From contig JBAMDO010000180.1 in the NCBI GenBank assembly GCA_037074765.1, positions 39,553 through 103,552 on the forward strand: 64,000 nucleotides of DNA, in the 5' to 3' direction. Below, piece by piece: positions 36,201 through 48,200 of this stretch. Below the pieces are notes generated by a model that searched no databases, was not told where the DNA came from, and saw nothing but the letters and a program-made list of their open reading frames with translations. A program made the position numbers and the translations under genes. How positions within the stretch are numbered: position 1 is the stretch's first letter; the number at the start of each line of letters is the position of its first letter. The stretch comes from Mansonella perstans (Eukaryota; Nematoda; Chromadorea; Rhabditida; Onchocercidae).

Positions 36201-39200
36201 CCAGCATGGTATTATAATGCAATTACTGAAAGTTGCATGCAGTTCATGTATTTAGGTAGGCAGAAAATTTTTTAACTAAATTTTATGGCGCAAAAAAAAA
36301 GATTAATTAGTTTTAATTTTTGATTATTTTTTTTTTTTGCATTGCGTAAATTAGGTTGTGATGGTACGGCAAATCGTTTTACAAGTCAACAAGCATGTAT
36401 GAAATATTGCATTAATAGTTCTAAGAACCTTGGCCAATGTCCATTGGGAATGTCATCATATATCGCTGACGATGGCAATAAATTACCTCAGGTTTTTTTC
36501 ACTCCTTAAATTTATGTACAATTAATAAGATTGGAACTGAAGTGATTTGTGGAAAAATTTTTAACTTTTTGCTTATATAAACAATGATGTATCAAAAAAA
36601 AAATTCACCAAATTAAATGATTAAAATTTGATCAAACGAAATAATTTAATAACGAAGTTTTAGTAGGTTCATTAATAAGAGGATTAATTACTGGAGCTTC
36701 GTATATGTGTTGCACTTTGCTTAGGAAAAAGCAATGAAAGTATGAGAATATAAATTGTTTTTAGGATATTGTATTTTTTCGTTTTACGATATTCCGTTTT
36801 TAGAATATTATAAGGTCTGGAAATTCGAACGTTTTTTACACAAATAAATAATTTTTTCTGCAGTATTTGTTGTTAATTAGAAATATTATTTGATCAGATT
36901 TGTAAATTGAATGTTATTGGTACATGTCCAGCATTATCATCATGTGTTCCATCAACAACAAATATTCCGATTTGTTGTAAAACTGATGCAAAATGTCCCG
37001 CTCAACGAATACCGTATATCATCCCAGGTGAATTATTTGAATACCATATATTATTCTAGGTAAGTCATTAGGATACAGTATATTATTATAGGAGAATCAT
37101 TTATAATTCTTAAGTATTACAATTTTAAACTTTAACAAAACAGCTATCATCATTTTTGTCATATTTTCAGGAAACATTTTTCATTTTTTTTTTCCATTTT
37201 ATAGGCTCTGATTCAACAGTAAGTTGTCAACCGGGTAGAGAAAAGTGTCCATTATCATCGGAATGTGTGGAAAGGTTAATATTCATTGTACACATTTGGT
37301 GATAATTTTTTTAATTTGATTAATCAAATTTTTGATCGCTAATGAATTAAAGAAATGTGATAGAGGAATCCATAATTTAAAAACGATAACTTAAATGTGC
37401 ATTATACAGAATCAAATAAATATCATTCAAAAATACAATTTTTGATTGTTTTTTTTTTTCAAATTTAGAGGAGAAAATTAATAATATTACTGAAAATAGA
37501 ATATGATACAACATGTATACCTCACTGGTTAGTGTAGCGAAAAATTATGCTTCAGAAAGGTGGAGACAGGTGATACATTTTAAAAATTGAACGTAAATGA
37601 ATAAAGAAATAGAAAATTGACGGAATTAATACTACGTTATCAATAAATTATAATTAAAATTTTAGCACAGTACGAGGTTTTTATATGTGTTGTTCACGAT
37701 CAAGTAGTAAATCGTTGGATATAAATTCAAATTTGGATATTGACTGTCCAGAACATCTTCCAACAAATGGTCAACAATGTCAAATAAATAGTCCTTATGA
37801 TGTATGTCCTCGAGGATATATTTGCCTAAATCGTTTACCATCATCGGAAGGTTTATGCTGCAAAACGAAACCAATATGTCTGAAAGGAAAGACGTATTTT
37901 ATTTCAGGACAAAAGGTATATATGTAATTTCTCGAAATTAAGAGATGATATGATCAGATAAAAACATTTTCATATTTCTTTTTATGGCTAAAAATTATAA
38001 ATTACTGTATAAAGTGTATTAATGGTCTAATCAAATACAGCTGATGTTGAAGTTAATGGAATTAAAAAATTTTTTTGATGACTTTTAAAATTAATTGGTT
38101 AGAAATTTTGTATTAAAAATGAAAATCAACTGACATCCAAACAGTTCTGTATGCGGATATATGTTTAAATTCTATGTATTTCTACTTTTATATACGCGTG
38201 TATAGATAATTTGAATCATTTGTGTGCATTGGTCAATAATGCTTGATGTAAATTTTCTATTATAATTATTAGGCCCACATATGCGGTCCAGAATTGGATG
38301 CATGTCCAAAAGATACAGCGTGTTTGGTATCATCGGTGCCCACTGTTAGTGTGTGTTGCAAATTTGCTTCACTGCCGGCTGCAGCATCGAAATTTTCACA
38401 ATCCAATCCGCCATTATGCTCAAACGGTCAAACACCGTTCTATGATCCCGGTAAGCATATTTAGCGCATTAGTTAATTAAATTTCTTTAAGCAAACTTTT
38501 AAACTTGGCATCATAATTTATTGTTTCAAATGCTACAATAGCTTCATGATGAAAATAAGCCATAAAAATGAACCAAAAAAGTTAAAATTTCCGCGCATTT
38601 ATTATGAAGTAAGATATTCGTATATATTGATGATATCACTAATACATTTATAGGTTCACGAACACCGAGACAATGCTTAACATCACGTCATGGCCAATGT
38701 CCCAGTAAATTTAATTGCCAAATAGCTAAATCAGGTGGCTTATATTATTGCTGTCCTATTTCATCATATGAATGTCTCAATGGACGTAAAGCTTATTTAG
38801 CACCTGGTTCATCAATTCCACCGAAATGTAGCTTAAAATTCAATAATTGTCCACCAGGCTACAGGTAAATATTTATCTCCGTCTTTTATCTAAAATGCTT
38901 CCTGTTATCCTGATTAATATTAGCGATAAATCAGATTATTAATTTCAGTTGTCATCCATCTGCTGATCGTTCTGCTACATTCTGTTGTTTGGATGTTGCA
39001 TCAGAAGCAAAATGTCCCAATGGTGCTACACCATATCTTTATGCAAATCGTCCATTAGCTTGTCCAGCAGGATCAAATCGTTGTCCATCCGGTTATGGTT
39101 GCATCAGATCTACAGTTTCTACTTTACATCTCTGTTGCTCCATATCACTTCCACCGATAGCAATGTGTACCGATGGAATTGCATATATTGAACCCGGTTG

Positions 39201-42112
39201 GCTAAATTGTTTTTTTCATCATGCTGCTATTTTTCCAAATTAAAAATTCTTATAATTAATACATAACATGAATTGATTTTCAGTGTCAAGTGAACCACAA
39301 GCTTGCCTACCAATGCTAAATAATTGTCCACCTGGTTATCACTGTCAGGAAAGTTCAAAATCAGGCCATTATTTGTGCTGCACTTCGGGACATTTAAATA
39401 CTCGTTTTTCTGGTTAATTCTTTATTTCAATTTTTTTAGGAAAGAAAAAAAACTTATCGCAATAAGTAATAAGAAAAATGGAAGTAAGTATTTTTGACGT
39501 GAAAATACACTATCATAAAATTTCATATTTATAACAAACATACAAAACAAAGTTTGTATCACTACCTTAGATCATATATCATGATCATGAACCATGATCA
39601 TTTTAATATTTGCAATAAAATATGTTTTTCAATAAAAATTCATTAAGATTTCATGAGGAAATTTGTTTACAGTTTATTTAATCGTCACTGATGACTGAAT
39701 AATAATTAAAGATTAGTTTATGATAAATCATTTTTACTTTATAATTAGTAGAAATTAATTGAGTTTTTTTTTGTTAAAGGATATTGCCCAATTGGTCAAA
39801 TACCATATGTTCGTTATCCAAATGAAGAACCACGAACTTGTCATATGGCTTTACAACAATGTCCTACATTTGCACAGTACATGTGTATCTACAGTGCTGA
39901 AAAGATGAATTCATATTGTTGTGCTCCAATTGATACAACTTTTATTGGTCGATCAGAAATTTCACTACAACAGCATAAACAACAACAACGCACACCATTA
40001 AGTATATTTTCTAAAAAAAAAAACTTTTTAAAAAATTTGTTTACTTCCATTTTATCATTTCTTTTGAGAAAAAGAATTAAAAACTAATTTTTCAAAAATT
40101 AAATGAATTTTAAAATCGTAAATAGTAAACTAATCATAATATTTTAAAATGGCAAGAATTATGATTCGTTTTATATTTCTTTAATTCATCTATATCTCCC
40201 AATTTTTTTTTTGTTCAGTTCATTTTGAAATAATCTGATCTGATCATTTTTTTATTGCACCATAAATTTTAAATTTTCGATCTCATCAATCATTTTACTT
40301 TTTATTTTAAAATTATGAAAGAAAATTCTTTTTTCCTTTTGCAGTTGAAGATAAGTTTGGTTGTCCAATTGGATCACAAACATTAATGGATCACTGGAAT
40401 CAAGTTCAAGGTTGCAATCCAGGAATATGTCCACAAATGTATTTGTGTTACTACTCCGTTCAATACAATCGTTATCAATGTTGTTTAAGCATATCAGGCA
40501 GCATGCCACCGGTTTCATCTGCAGCAGCTGCTGATATAGCTGAAAGCACCAAATGTGAACCAGGATCAGTAAGGATAAAGGATCGATGCATGAGATGTAA
40601 TTATTATTTCCTTGTTTAGTTTTGTTGATTTATCTTAAAAATTGTTAAATATTTGTTGGAAGTTATTTTCTTCTAATATTGTTTTTGCAAAATTGTAATT
40701 TTTACCTTTCCGGAATAGAATTTTCTTCCATTTCCTATTCAACCAACTTACTTATTTACTTAATTACTTTTCCCAGTGCTATATCTTGGCCAGAAAGGAT
40801 GTACAGAAAATGAGCAATGTTCGATGCGTGTTCCTGAAGCAAGATGTGAACGAAATTATTGCGTATGTCCACGAAATAAATTGATACATCAGTCAAAATG
40901 CATCACACATTGTCCTGAAGGTTTGTTTTCCATATTTCATATTGTTCATCAAAATAAATTAAATAAATGACAATAAATTCAAATTTGAATCAAAATTTTC
41001 CGTCAATTTTTACGTTTCTCACAAGACACTATTATAATTTTTAAAATCTAAAGTAAAAAAAGAAATACCTTACATGTTTAAATAGACAATGCTTTTTTTA
41101 CTCAATACTAAACTACGTAAATTATCATAAATCATTTAAGTTTCATTATACGATGATCAGTTCCATAGTTATCATACTTCACCTAGTGTTTTACAAAATT
41201 TTTAATGTTGATTTTCTTTTTTCATTAAGCAATTAGTGATTGCTAATTTTTTCTAATTAATTAATTAATTATTTCATGATCTTGTTCTCATTCAGTTTTT
41301 GTACAAAAAAACTTCTGGTTGTATTTCAATAAAAACATTGTAATAAATACAAAGATAACATACGGAAGATCTATCCGTAATGATTGTAAAAATGAGCTTC
41401 CTTTTTTTATTTCAGGTTTCATTGATATAGCCGGAAGGTGTCGTGATTTAACAACGATCGTCTTCATGGATTCAGTAGATGCACGTATCAATGGTACCAT
41501 TGGTGGTTTTTGTAAGAATACTGTCATTGTTGAGGAACAATGTGACTTGGCTGATGCATATTGCAATGGAATTTCAATTACCTGTCAATGTAAACCGGGT
41601 TATGAGCTAAAGATTGATATGAATAAACAAGATGATACAGTTAGTTAACTCGTATCTATCTATAATTGGATTATTATTTCAAAATAGAATAATTCGAAAT
41701 TCTCATCTGTAAAATATTGAAAATAATAGTGATGAGTTTGAAATACAATTTAATTCATAAAAATACAATTTTTGTGCATAAATTAGAAACAAAATGTAAA
41801 AATCTTTTTAAATTTACCTAAGAGCACAACCGTTATCGGATTGTAAAAGCTTTTTACAGCTGAAAGCATACATAGTTTGAAATATTTCTCTTTTAGGGCT
41901 TTTGCGTCAAAATGGAGGAAAGCAAGTTTACAAATCAAACATCGACAATACTTGATGAAACAAATTTTATGGATCTTTATCCTACGGAAGATGATGATTC
42001 ATTCATGAATGATACTTTTCCGATTCTTGAAAGCATATTGTTAGAAGACGATGCTAAAAACATGGAACGTTACTTAATTCAGACTGATGATCAGAATGTA
42101 CCGATCATTTGA
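30299..42112 (+). CDS. Secreted multidomain protein: chitin-binding-like, Cys-rich (lustrin-type) repeats, three Kunitz domains, EB-like tail
   Basis: Twenty-five exons keep frame from end to end: 30299-30423, 30724-30848, 31443-31544, 31812-31951, 32626-32831, 33083-33168, 33345-33473, 34052-34234, 34687-34827, 35239-35430, 35808-35927, 36142-36255, 36355-36491, 36898-37027, 37205-37274, 37666-37915, 38273-38450, 38654-38864, 38949-39196, 39284-39412, 39780-40001, 40345-40596, 40777-40920, 41416-41639, 41897-42112 (1357 codons). The first exon opens with a signal-like hydrophobic stretch but has no ATG, so the start lies upstream. A CBM14-like segment (YFYCDANGKFF...NCPTDMRFN) follows. Then come about 16 repeats of the form C-x(n)-C-x(n)-CP.GY.C-x(n)-CC, interrupted by three Kunitz domains, then EB/EGF-like Cys clusters and an acidic tail. 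No membrane anchor is seen. By family knowledge such nematode proteins are hypodermal/cuticle matrix components or protease inhibitors; the exact orthologue is not recognised. AATAAA at 42135-42140 fits a poly(A) signal. Confidence 0.88.
33893..34062. repeat. 85-bp tandem duplication spanning a 3' splice site
   Basis: Copy 1 (33893-33977) and copy 2 (33978-34062) are nearly identical and include the polypyrimidine tract, the acceptor AG and the first coding bases (AGAAGAAGTTTGCA) of the Kunitz-1 exon. Only copy 2 leads into the full exon. Confidence 0.9.
34060..34227 (+). other. Kunitz domain 1 (within the secreted protein)
   Basis: Six Cys have spacing 8-20-7-12-3. The segment has the family's RYYFD and FNYGGCGGNANNF blocks. 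The residue after the second Cys, which is the P1 position in BPTI, is Trp, and the loop between Cys 2 and Cys 3 has 20 residues instead of 15. It is encoded by one phase 1-1 exon. Confidence 0.9.
35247..35411 (+). other. Kunitz domain 2 (within the secreted protein)
   Basis: Six Cys have spacing 9-18-7-12-3 with RYYFDQTSQQC and FEYFGCSGSSNNF. The P1 position is Phe. It too sits in one symmetric phase 1-1 exon. Confidence 0.9.
36150..36410 (+). other. Kunitz domain 3, split by an intron
   Basis: Six Cys have spacing 9-17-7-12-3. An intron (36256-36354) falls just before the fourth Cys. The P1 position is Ala. WYYNAITESC and GCDGTANRF are the recognisable blocks. Confidence 0.88.
40800..41600 (+). 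other. EB-module/EGF-like Cys cluster at the C-terminus of the secreted protein
   Basis: Exons 23 and 24 encode short-spaced Cys patterns such as CERNYCVCP and CNGISITCQCKPGYEL, resembling the nematode EB module that often accompanies Kunitz domains. The assignment rests on pattern and context only. Confidence 0.6.
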
Positions 42113-43173
42113 TCACATATTTCGTGAAATATTTAATAAATGTTAATCTTGCACATACATGTCCGTCTGGTTAAAATATTATTCTTGAATAACCGTGATT
42201 TTTAACCAATATAAATTATAAATGAGAGATTTTATTTTATTTTTTACAAAAAGTTTCCATTAAAAATGAAAATCAAACTAAAATATTTATTCCATTTTTT
42301 CAAATTACTATTTACTATTTAAAAAAAGACAAAAAAATGACCGTATATGATCTATTTTTATGCCTTCTAGTAAATTACAACTTTGCACAGTTACTTTGCA
42401 AATATTATTGAGTCCTAAATAATTTATTCTAATTATGTCTAAAGACTAAAAAACATAAAAATACATTGCGTATTACTTTTCACTAATAAAATGCAGTAAT
42501 TAATTTGTAATTTAAGTTTACGTAAATTAAATTACAAACATTTCAAGAATAACCATAATCGTTATTCATTCACATAATCCATATACTAAAATTGCATAAT
42601 TATAATCGAGTGATACACAATGGCTTTTGTACCGGGAAATTTATCTGTCATTAAAATATATTTCAATCTTTGTCAAAAAAGCGCATAAAATATATCATCA
42701 TCATTTCAAGAGAAATTTCATTCTGATTCAGAAGCTACAACTCTAGCAATAACTTGTTCTTGTCTTGCAATGAAATCTTTTGACAGGTTAACATCCATGC
42801 TAAAATGTTTCATAAATTCCAATCTTTTATTCTAAGTTTTTTCTTCAACCAGAAATGTAGGGTATCATTAAATCTTAGGCAAAAGAAAACTATGATAACA
42901 AGTGTAAAATTATTTTGTCCTATTTATATCTTTCGTAAAATATCGATAAATTGCTTGGATGAAAATGAACTTAATTTAAACCAGGAAAAAAATGATTTTG
43001 GAATAATTTGACTTAACTGAATGCAGTTATGGTTTACGAATTCTAATTAAAAATTTTAGCTAATAGCTTTATTTTCCTGTCTAAGTATACACTGAACCAA
43101 AAATTCTCTTAGTTATATCGTTTTTTATTGTTTATTTAAATTAATTAACAAATTTAAGTATTTATTTCAAAAT
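42113..43173. other. Intergenic region between convergent genes
   Basis: About 1 kb of AT-rich sequence separates the 3' ends of the Kunitz gene and the small minus-strand gene. Beyond the AATAAA at 42135-42140 I see nothing recognisable; the open frame at 42805-43011 has no support. Confidence 0.5.
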
Positions 43174-44050
43174 TTATTTCATTAGATGTAAACAGGTTTT
43201 AATACCAAATATTTCTGCAAAAGACGTCATTAAATCATTATTTACAGTGACATCCATAGATGATTGCAGTTCAAGGAAATATCGCGGCATCCTTTCCATT
43301 TTAAATTTCTCATAATCGGCAAGCATCCATACCGGGTTTGTTAAATTACTTCCCCTTTGTAAACCCCAAAGATAAAAATGCGAATACTTTGAACGGCATT
43401 TCGCACCTTTTACCTGAAAAGAAATTAAAGAGGACAAAATTTCCCATTTCCTAACTTTACTAGTCAAGAAAAAAAAATTGAATTTTATTGGCATTCGACC
43501 AAGATTTATTTGACCACTCAATAAGATATTGTTTATATTAAAAAAGGTTTACTCAAAAAATTTTAATGTTTTCAATATCATTATCACAAAAATTAATACC
43601 GCCATTATTTATGATCGGTATTTTCTCTCAAATTCTCACTGTAAATCAGAAATCTCGAATAACTGATGTCGATCACTCATTTCTATCTTCTTTATCTAAC
43701 ATCCAAAAGAACTGAGTAAAAAACTAGAAAAGAAAAATTAACATGAAATAGTTATTTGATAACCATTTGTATGCTCAACGGTTCTCCCTGTTACAGTAAC
43801 TCGCTCACTCCAATATTCCAGGGTTTCTACCCCAAATTGAAATTGGAAGGGTAGTTCAGTTTCAAATTTTAATCGAACTTCAATATCACATGTTTCTGTG
43901 AGTACGGCCATCTGGAAAAATATGAAGCGATAAAATTTAATTGAAACTTGGTATACCATTTTGTTGTTGCTGAAATTTAAATGAAAATTCGGAGATGTAG
44001 AAAATAACCGGATTCAGTTAAAGTTTCAAGGGTAAACTTCTGATTCTGAT

Positions 44051-44107
<57 letters not shown>

Positions 44108-44508
44108 CTAAGTAATTGAACACCGCTCAATAATCAACACCACTGAAGATCGACGATAGTTTCCAACCGAAAATTCTGGTCAACATTGCTGGTCATTCAC
44201 ATCTAAATATCAGTAGCCCTTAAACTTCTCTAAAACAGATATTGTTGTTCGGCAAGCTGGAAACATCCAGAACACACATTCAAGATATAGGTTAATTGAT
44301 AAAATAATTTAATACAAGAACTGGCAAATGTTCCACTGTTATTGACGGTCCTTGTCGTTATCAAATCTCTTTTTCATTCAATTTTCGTTTAGCGGACTTT
44401 TTTCTTTTTGTGAATATAAAAAAGATTCTTAACTTACCACTTTCCTTCCACGATAATGAACGGATTATAATCTGGTTTTGAGTGATTCGGACTAAATTTC
44501 AAGCGCAT
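43174..44508 (-). CDS. Small unrecognised protein-coding gene
   Basis: Three coding segments can be linked on the minus strand. The first, 44508-44438, starts MRLKFSPNHSKPDYNPF and ends at a good GTAAGT donor. The second runs from 43969 to about 43780 and contains AVLTETCDIEVRLKFETELP and VETLEYWSERVTVTGRT. The third, 43413-43174, contains KYSHFYLWGLQRGSNLTNP and ends FGIKTCLHLMK-stop. The first junction keeps frame. The donor of the second exon is uncertain: GTTGAG at 43779-43778 and GTAACA a little before both leave phase 0, as the third exon requires. The result would be about 180 residues with no membrane segment or catalytic motif. The second exon has a faint, unproven resemblance to the last strands of a B9 domain. 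In-frame codons upstream of 44508 mean it could also be an internal exon of a longer gene. No function is assigned. Confidence 0.5.
44055..44105. repeat. 51-base poly-A homopolymer
   Basis: An uninterrupted run of 51 A residues lies in the first intron of the small minus-strand gene. Read on the minus strand it is poly-T. No flanking retroelement or target-site duplication is evident. The length may be approximate because such runs are error-prone. Confidence 0.95.
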
Positions 44509-45184
44509 TATTTTTTGTACCTATTTAAACTTTAGGCGGCGTTCTGTGCGAGATATCAGCAAAACAATTTACTTGACTTCAGATTTTTATTAAACAGAGA
44601 TTAGAGCACATTAGTAAAGGCACCAAATAAAAGCTAATGTACAAAAAAAAATAATTTAACAATTATATAAATAAAAAATAGCTGAAAGCTTAACAAAGCG
44701 AAATTACATCAATTTATATCATTCAAGTATAGGCTGATCACATCACAAGCAATTCTTATCAAAATTGGTCAAAAGCATTTAACGAATGAAAATCAAAACA
44801 TAATCTGCTGCCAGCAAATTTTGCAAGTCAGACATTATAGAACAGAATTCATCATTTTTTGTGACAGTTGCATTAATGAGATGAAAAGAATTACTGTCTT
44901 TAATACTTGCCATGCATTTCAAGATACATTTATAAAAATATGAGGAAAATAAAGTCCAGCAAGCAGAAGCAAACATCACAGATGGTTCAGTATAATTATC
45001 AAATTTAACTATTAACTGGGAAAATTAGAAAGAGATGCTTTTAAAAAAAAAACTACACACGATTAGTAGCATTAAAAAGGCATACTCTGGTTTCTCGAAG
45101 AGAAATACAAAGAAAATATGATGTTTCAAAAAATAATTTAAAAATGTTGTTTCGAAATATATTTTCATTGTTTAAAATTTCTAG

Positions 45185-45231
45185 TTTTTAGACATTTATA
45201 TTCACAGAACATGAATATAAATGTCTAAAAA
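45185..45231. other. Perfect 20-bp inverted repeat downstream of unc-45
   Basis: Left arm 45185-45204 and right arm 45212-45231 are exact reverse complements, separated by a 7-base loop (CAGAACA). The structure lies 35 bases past the unc-45 stop codon on the minus strand, so it probably falls in that gene's 3' UTR or at its 3' end. Confidence 0.9.
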
Positions 45232-45265
45232 AATGTTCTAAAGCGAAAAATACTTCTGAAAAACA

Positions 45266-48200
45266 TCATTCTTCCGGTACTGTAGAAATGCCGGTGTTTC
45301 GCTCATAAATTTCACGATCTGTAGGTCGAATAATGTTCCATTTTATGGCTGCGTCTAAAGCTCTACGTGCTTCTTTCTGCGCCGGTTCACGATCTTTATT
45401 CTTCAGTTTAGTTATAGCAATCAATAACCGAAAGATTTCACTCTGCAAAGCAAAAACCAATTTTTCAATCACACGAAAATACAATGAACTGCAAGTCACA
45501 GAAATTTGATTTGAACTTAAATTGAATTGAAGACATCTTAACGGTTTTGCTTATTCTCTTTCACAAAACCCGATCGACATATTTTACCATAGTGCAACAG
45601 TTGAGCTTTCAAAAAAAAGTTTCAAGAAATCCATGGATTCAATGCGTTCAGGCAAATAAATCTAATCAGAAGTCTAAGAAGTTCAGAAATATTTAAACTA
45701 ACTCCAATAATTTCACAGGCAACTTTCTCCGAAGACTGTATCATATTGGCAATCCCAATCAAACCGCGGCGTTGAATCTCGACGTTTGCAGACATACAAA
45801 TCTCTTTCAAAACTTCCGGCCAACTTTTCATCTCATCAATAATGCGCTTACATGCTTCCTCGCTTTCGGTTAAAATTGCAAAACCAGCTGACGAAGCAAG
45901 TGCTAGACGTTCATCCTCTTCTGCACTGTATAGCACCCACAGTTTCAATCTATCCGTACCAGGCTGCAGCATTGAAAATTTGTACGCAAAACGATTCTAA
46001 GTTTTCTAATTGGAAAATCTTACGAAATTTAAGCTCCTAAAATTCGTAATTTCAATGCGTCATGGATAAATAATTTAGAAGTATCACCCAACATATTCGA
46101 CTCGACTTATTAAACAGATCACTTGTTATAATTTCTCTACTAAATGAAAAATACCAATACTCTGAAACACTGTAACCTAAAACAGAAGAGTAAAATAAAG
46201 TTTAACCTTCACTAACGCTTTCGTCCAATGAATGACGGACTTGATAAGTTATTAATGTTTTTAATATTCTGGAATACCGCAAAACGAACCCGAATAATCT
46301 CCTTGAAGAAATCGTCACAAAATAATAAATTCAGGAATAATTCAGCAGCTGCCGCACGAAGTTGCGCATGATCCGTCATAAACCAGTACTCCTCAGCACT
46401 TGATACGACTCGTTCCTTGATCATCCGACGACGAACCGAATCATTTAAGCTTGCCTATGGTTAATGATTAGATTAATTTACAATGTGATGTAAATTCCAA
46501 AATTTAGCAAACTTATTGCAACACTTACTACCGCAAAACAAAGAACTAAATTCAAAAAAAAAATAGATATTTATTCAATTGAATTTAGCCAAACTTAACT
46601 TTATGTTGGATGAAAATCTTTAACAGTTGTAACTCTTATGATAATTGAATCAAAAGTAATCAACTTTTAGTCAACTTTCAATGAACCAACTAAAAAACCG
46701 CAAAGGGATCATTGTGATTATTATCTGCGGATTGTATGGTCACTTAATATTAGCCTTTTTGTTAAAAAATGGTGTTACATACGCATGGCTGTATCACTGT
46801 TTAATCTATCCAATTCAATCTTCAATAAAAATCAAGCTACCAGATTAGTCAGTGTTAACAATGCATCGTAGTTTGGCCTTCCCTCAATATCAGGATGCAG
46901 TAATTCGATCAAAGGGTGGATTACTTCATATGCTCGTTGTCCCGGAAATGCCATTGCGGGATCAACCTGGAAATATAAATATTGGAAAAAAAATTTTTTT
47001 TTCACCACAATATATTGAACAAAACAGTAAAAGTTAAAAACAGAGGACGAAAGCAAGGTCACCTGCGATCCAAGCCTTGCTATAGCATGTGCTGCCTTAA
47101 TTTTACCTTCTGCTGTTGCATTTTTTGTTAGATGTAGGCACAGCTGAAATAGATGAAATGAAATATATAAATAATTACAAGTCTTAGTGTTAGAGCAGCG
47201 TTCTAAAAAAAAGGAAGTGAAGTAGTAAATTTTCAGCGCAGAGGCTTAAGCTATATAATAATTTCGTACAGTTTTCCAAGATGAGTGATATGGTAAAAAC
47301 AAAAACAAGTGAATATATAAGAAAATGAAGAAGCAATGAAACACAAAAAAAAGAAATAAGTAATATTTATGCTTGTAAATAAGAATTCATGACATTCAAT
47401 TAAATTTTTATCACAGTCAAAATTCAGAGAAAATATCGCAAACAAAATTACCTTAGCACCACCTTCAGCAAGAATTTGCCCCCGTAAGTCCGAAAATTCC
47501 GTAAAAGCCAACATAGCACGAGCCAACAATTCCAGTGCATTTCTGCTCTCAGTTTTCGATATTGCCACACATGCTGTTGTAGCCCCATCAGCTACAAGTA
47601 AACGAACTCGACGTTCCACGTACTCGTCCGTATCCTTTGGATGGGTTTCCGGAACATGATGTTTAGCAAACTGCAATTTCATTCATTTGGTTACTTGTTA
47701 ACCATATATTTTTCTCAACTGAATTAGTTTACTTATCCAACGGTAGAGATACAGTATTACCGGATATAGAATACTACACTCCAATCACATGGATGCTTCT
47801 TATGTATTATCAACATTTCTTCCGAGAGTCCATTAACATTTTAAAATAAGTGGAAAATTTAATCCATAACATTATCTTACCTGTGCAAGCTTAACAAGCT
47901 CTTCATCAATCTTTGGTTTTTCGTAAGAATTTGTCAAATTTACATAAATACTAGCCAAAGCATATACACAAAGAGAACCTGCGCTCTGAAATAAGCAAAA
48001 AAAAAACATTGCCATGGAAATAAAAATGAATTAATGGACGTAAATATTTGCGAAATGCTTTAGAATTGTTTCTCTTTGTCTCATTAAAAATTTTCCGCTG
48101 TATCTTACACAATCACATTTTTGGTAGCTTTACAACGTACAAAAATCGTACTTTTGCAAGCGAAAGTAATGCCTGAAGAAGCAAAGAATCTTCGGCAATC

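Noticed and set aside
44779..44979. 66-codon minus-strand open frame between the small gene and unc-45
   Set aside because: It could be an upstream exon of the small gene, but no frame-consistent junction could be shown.
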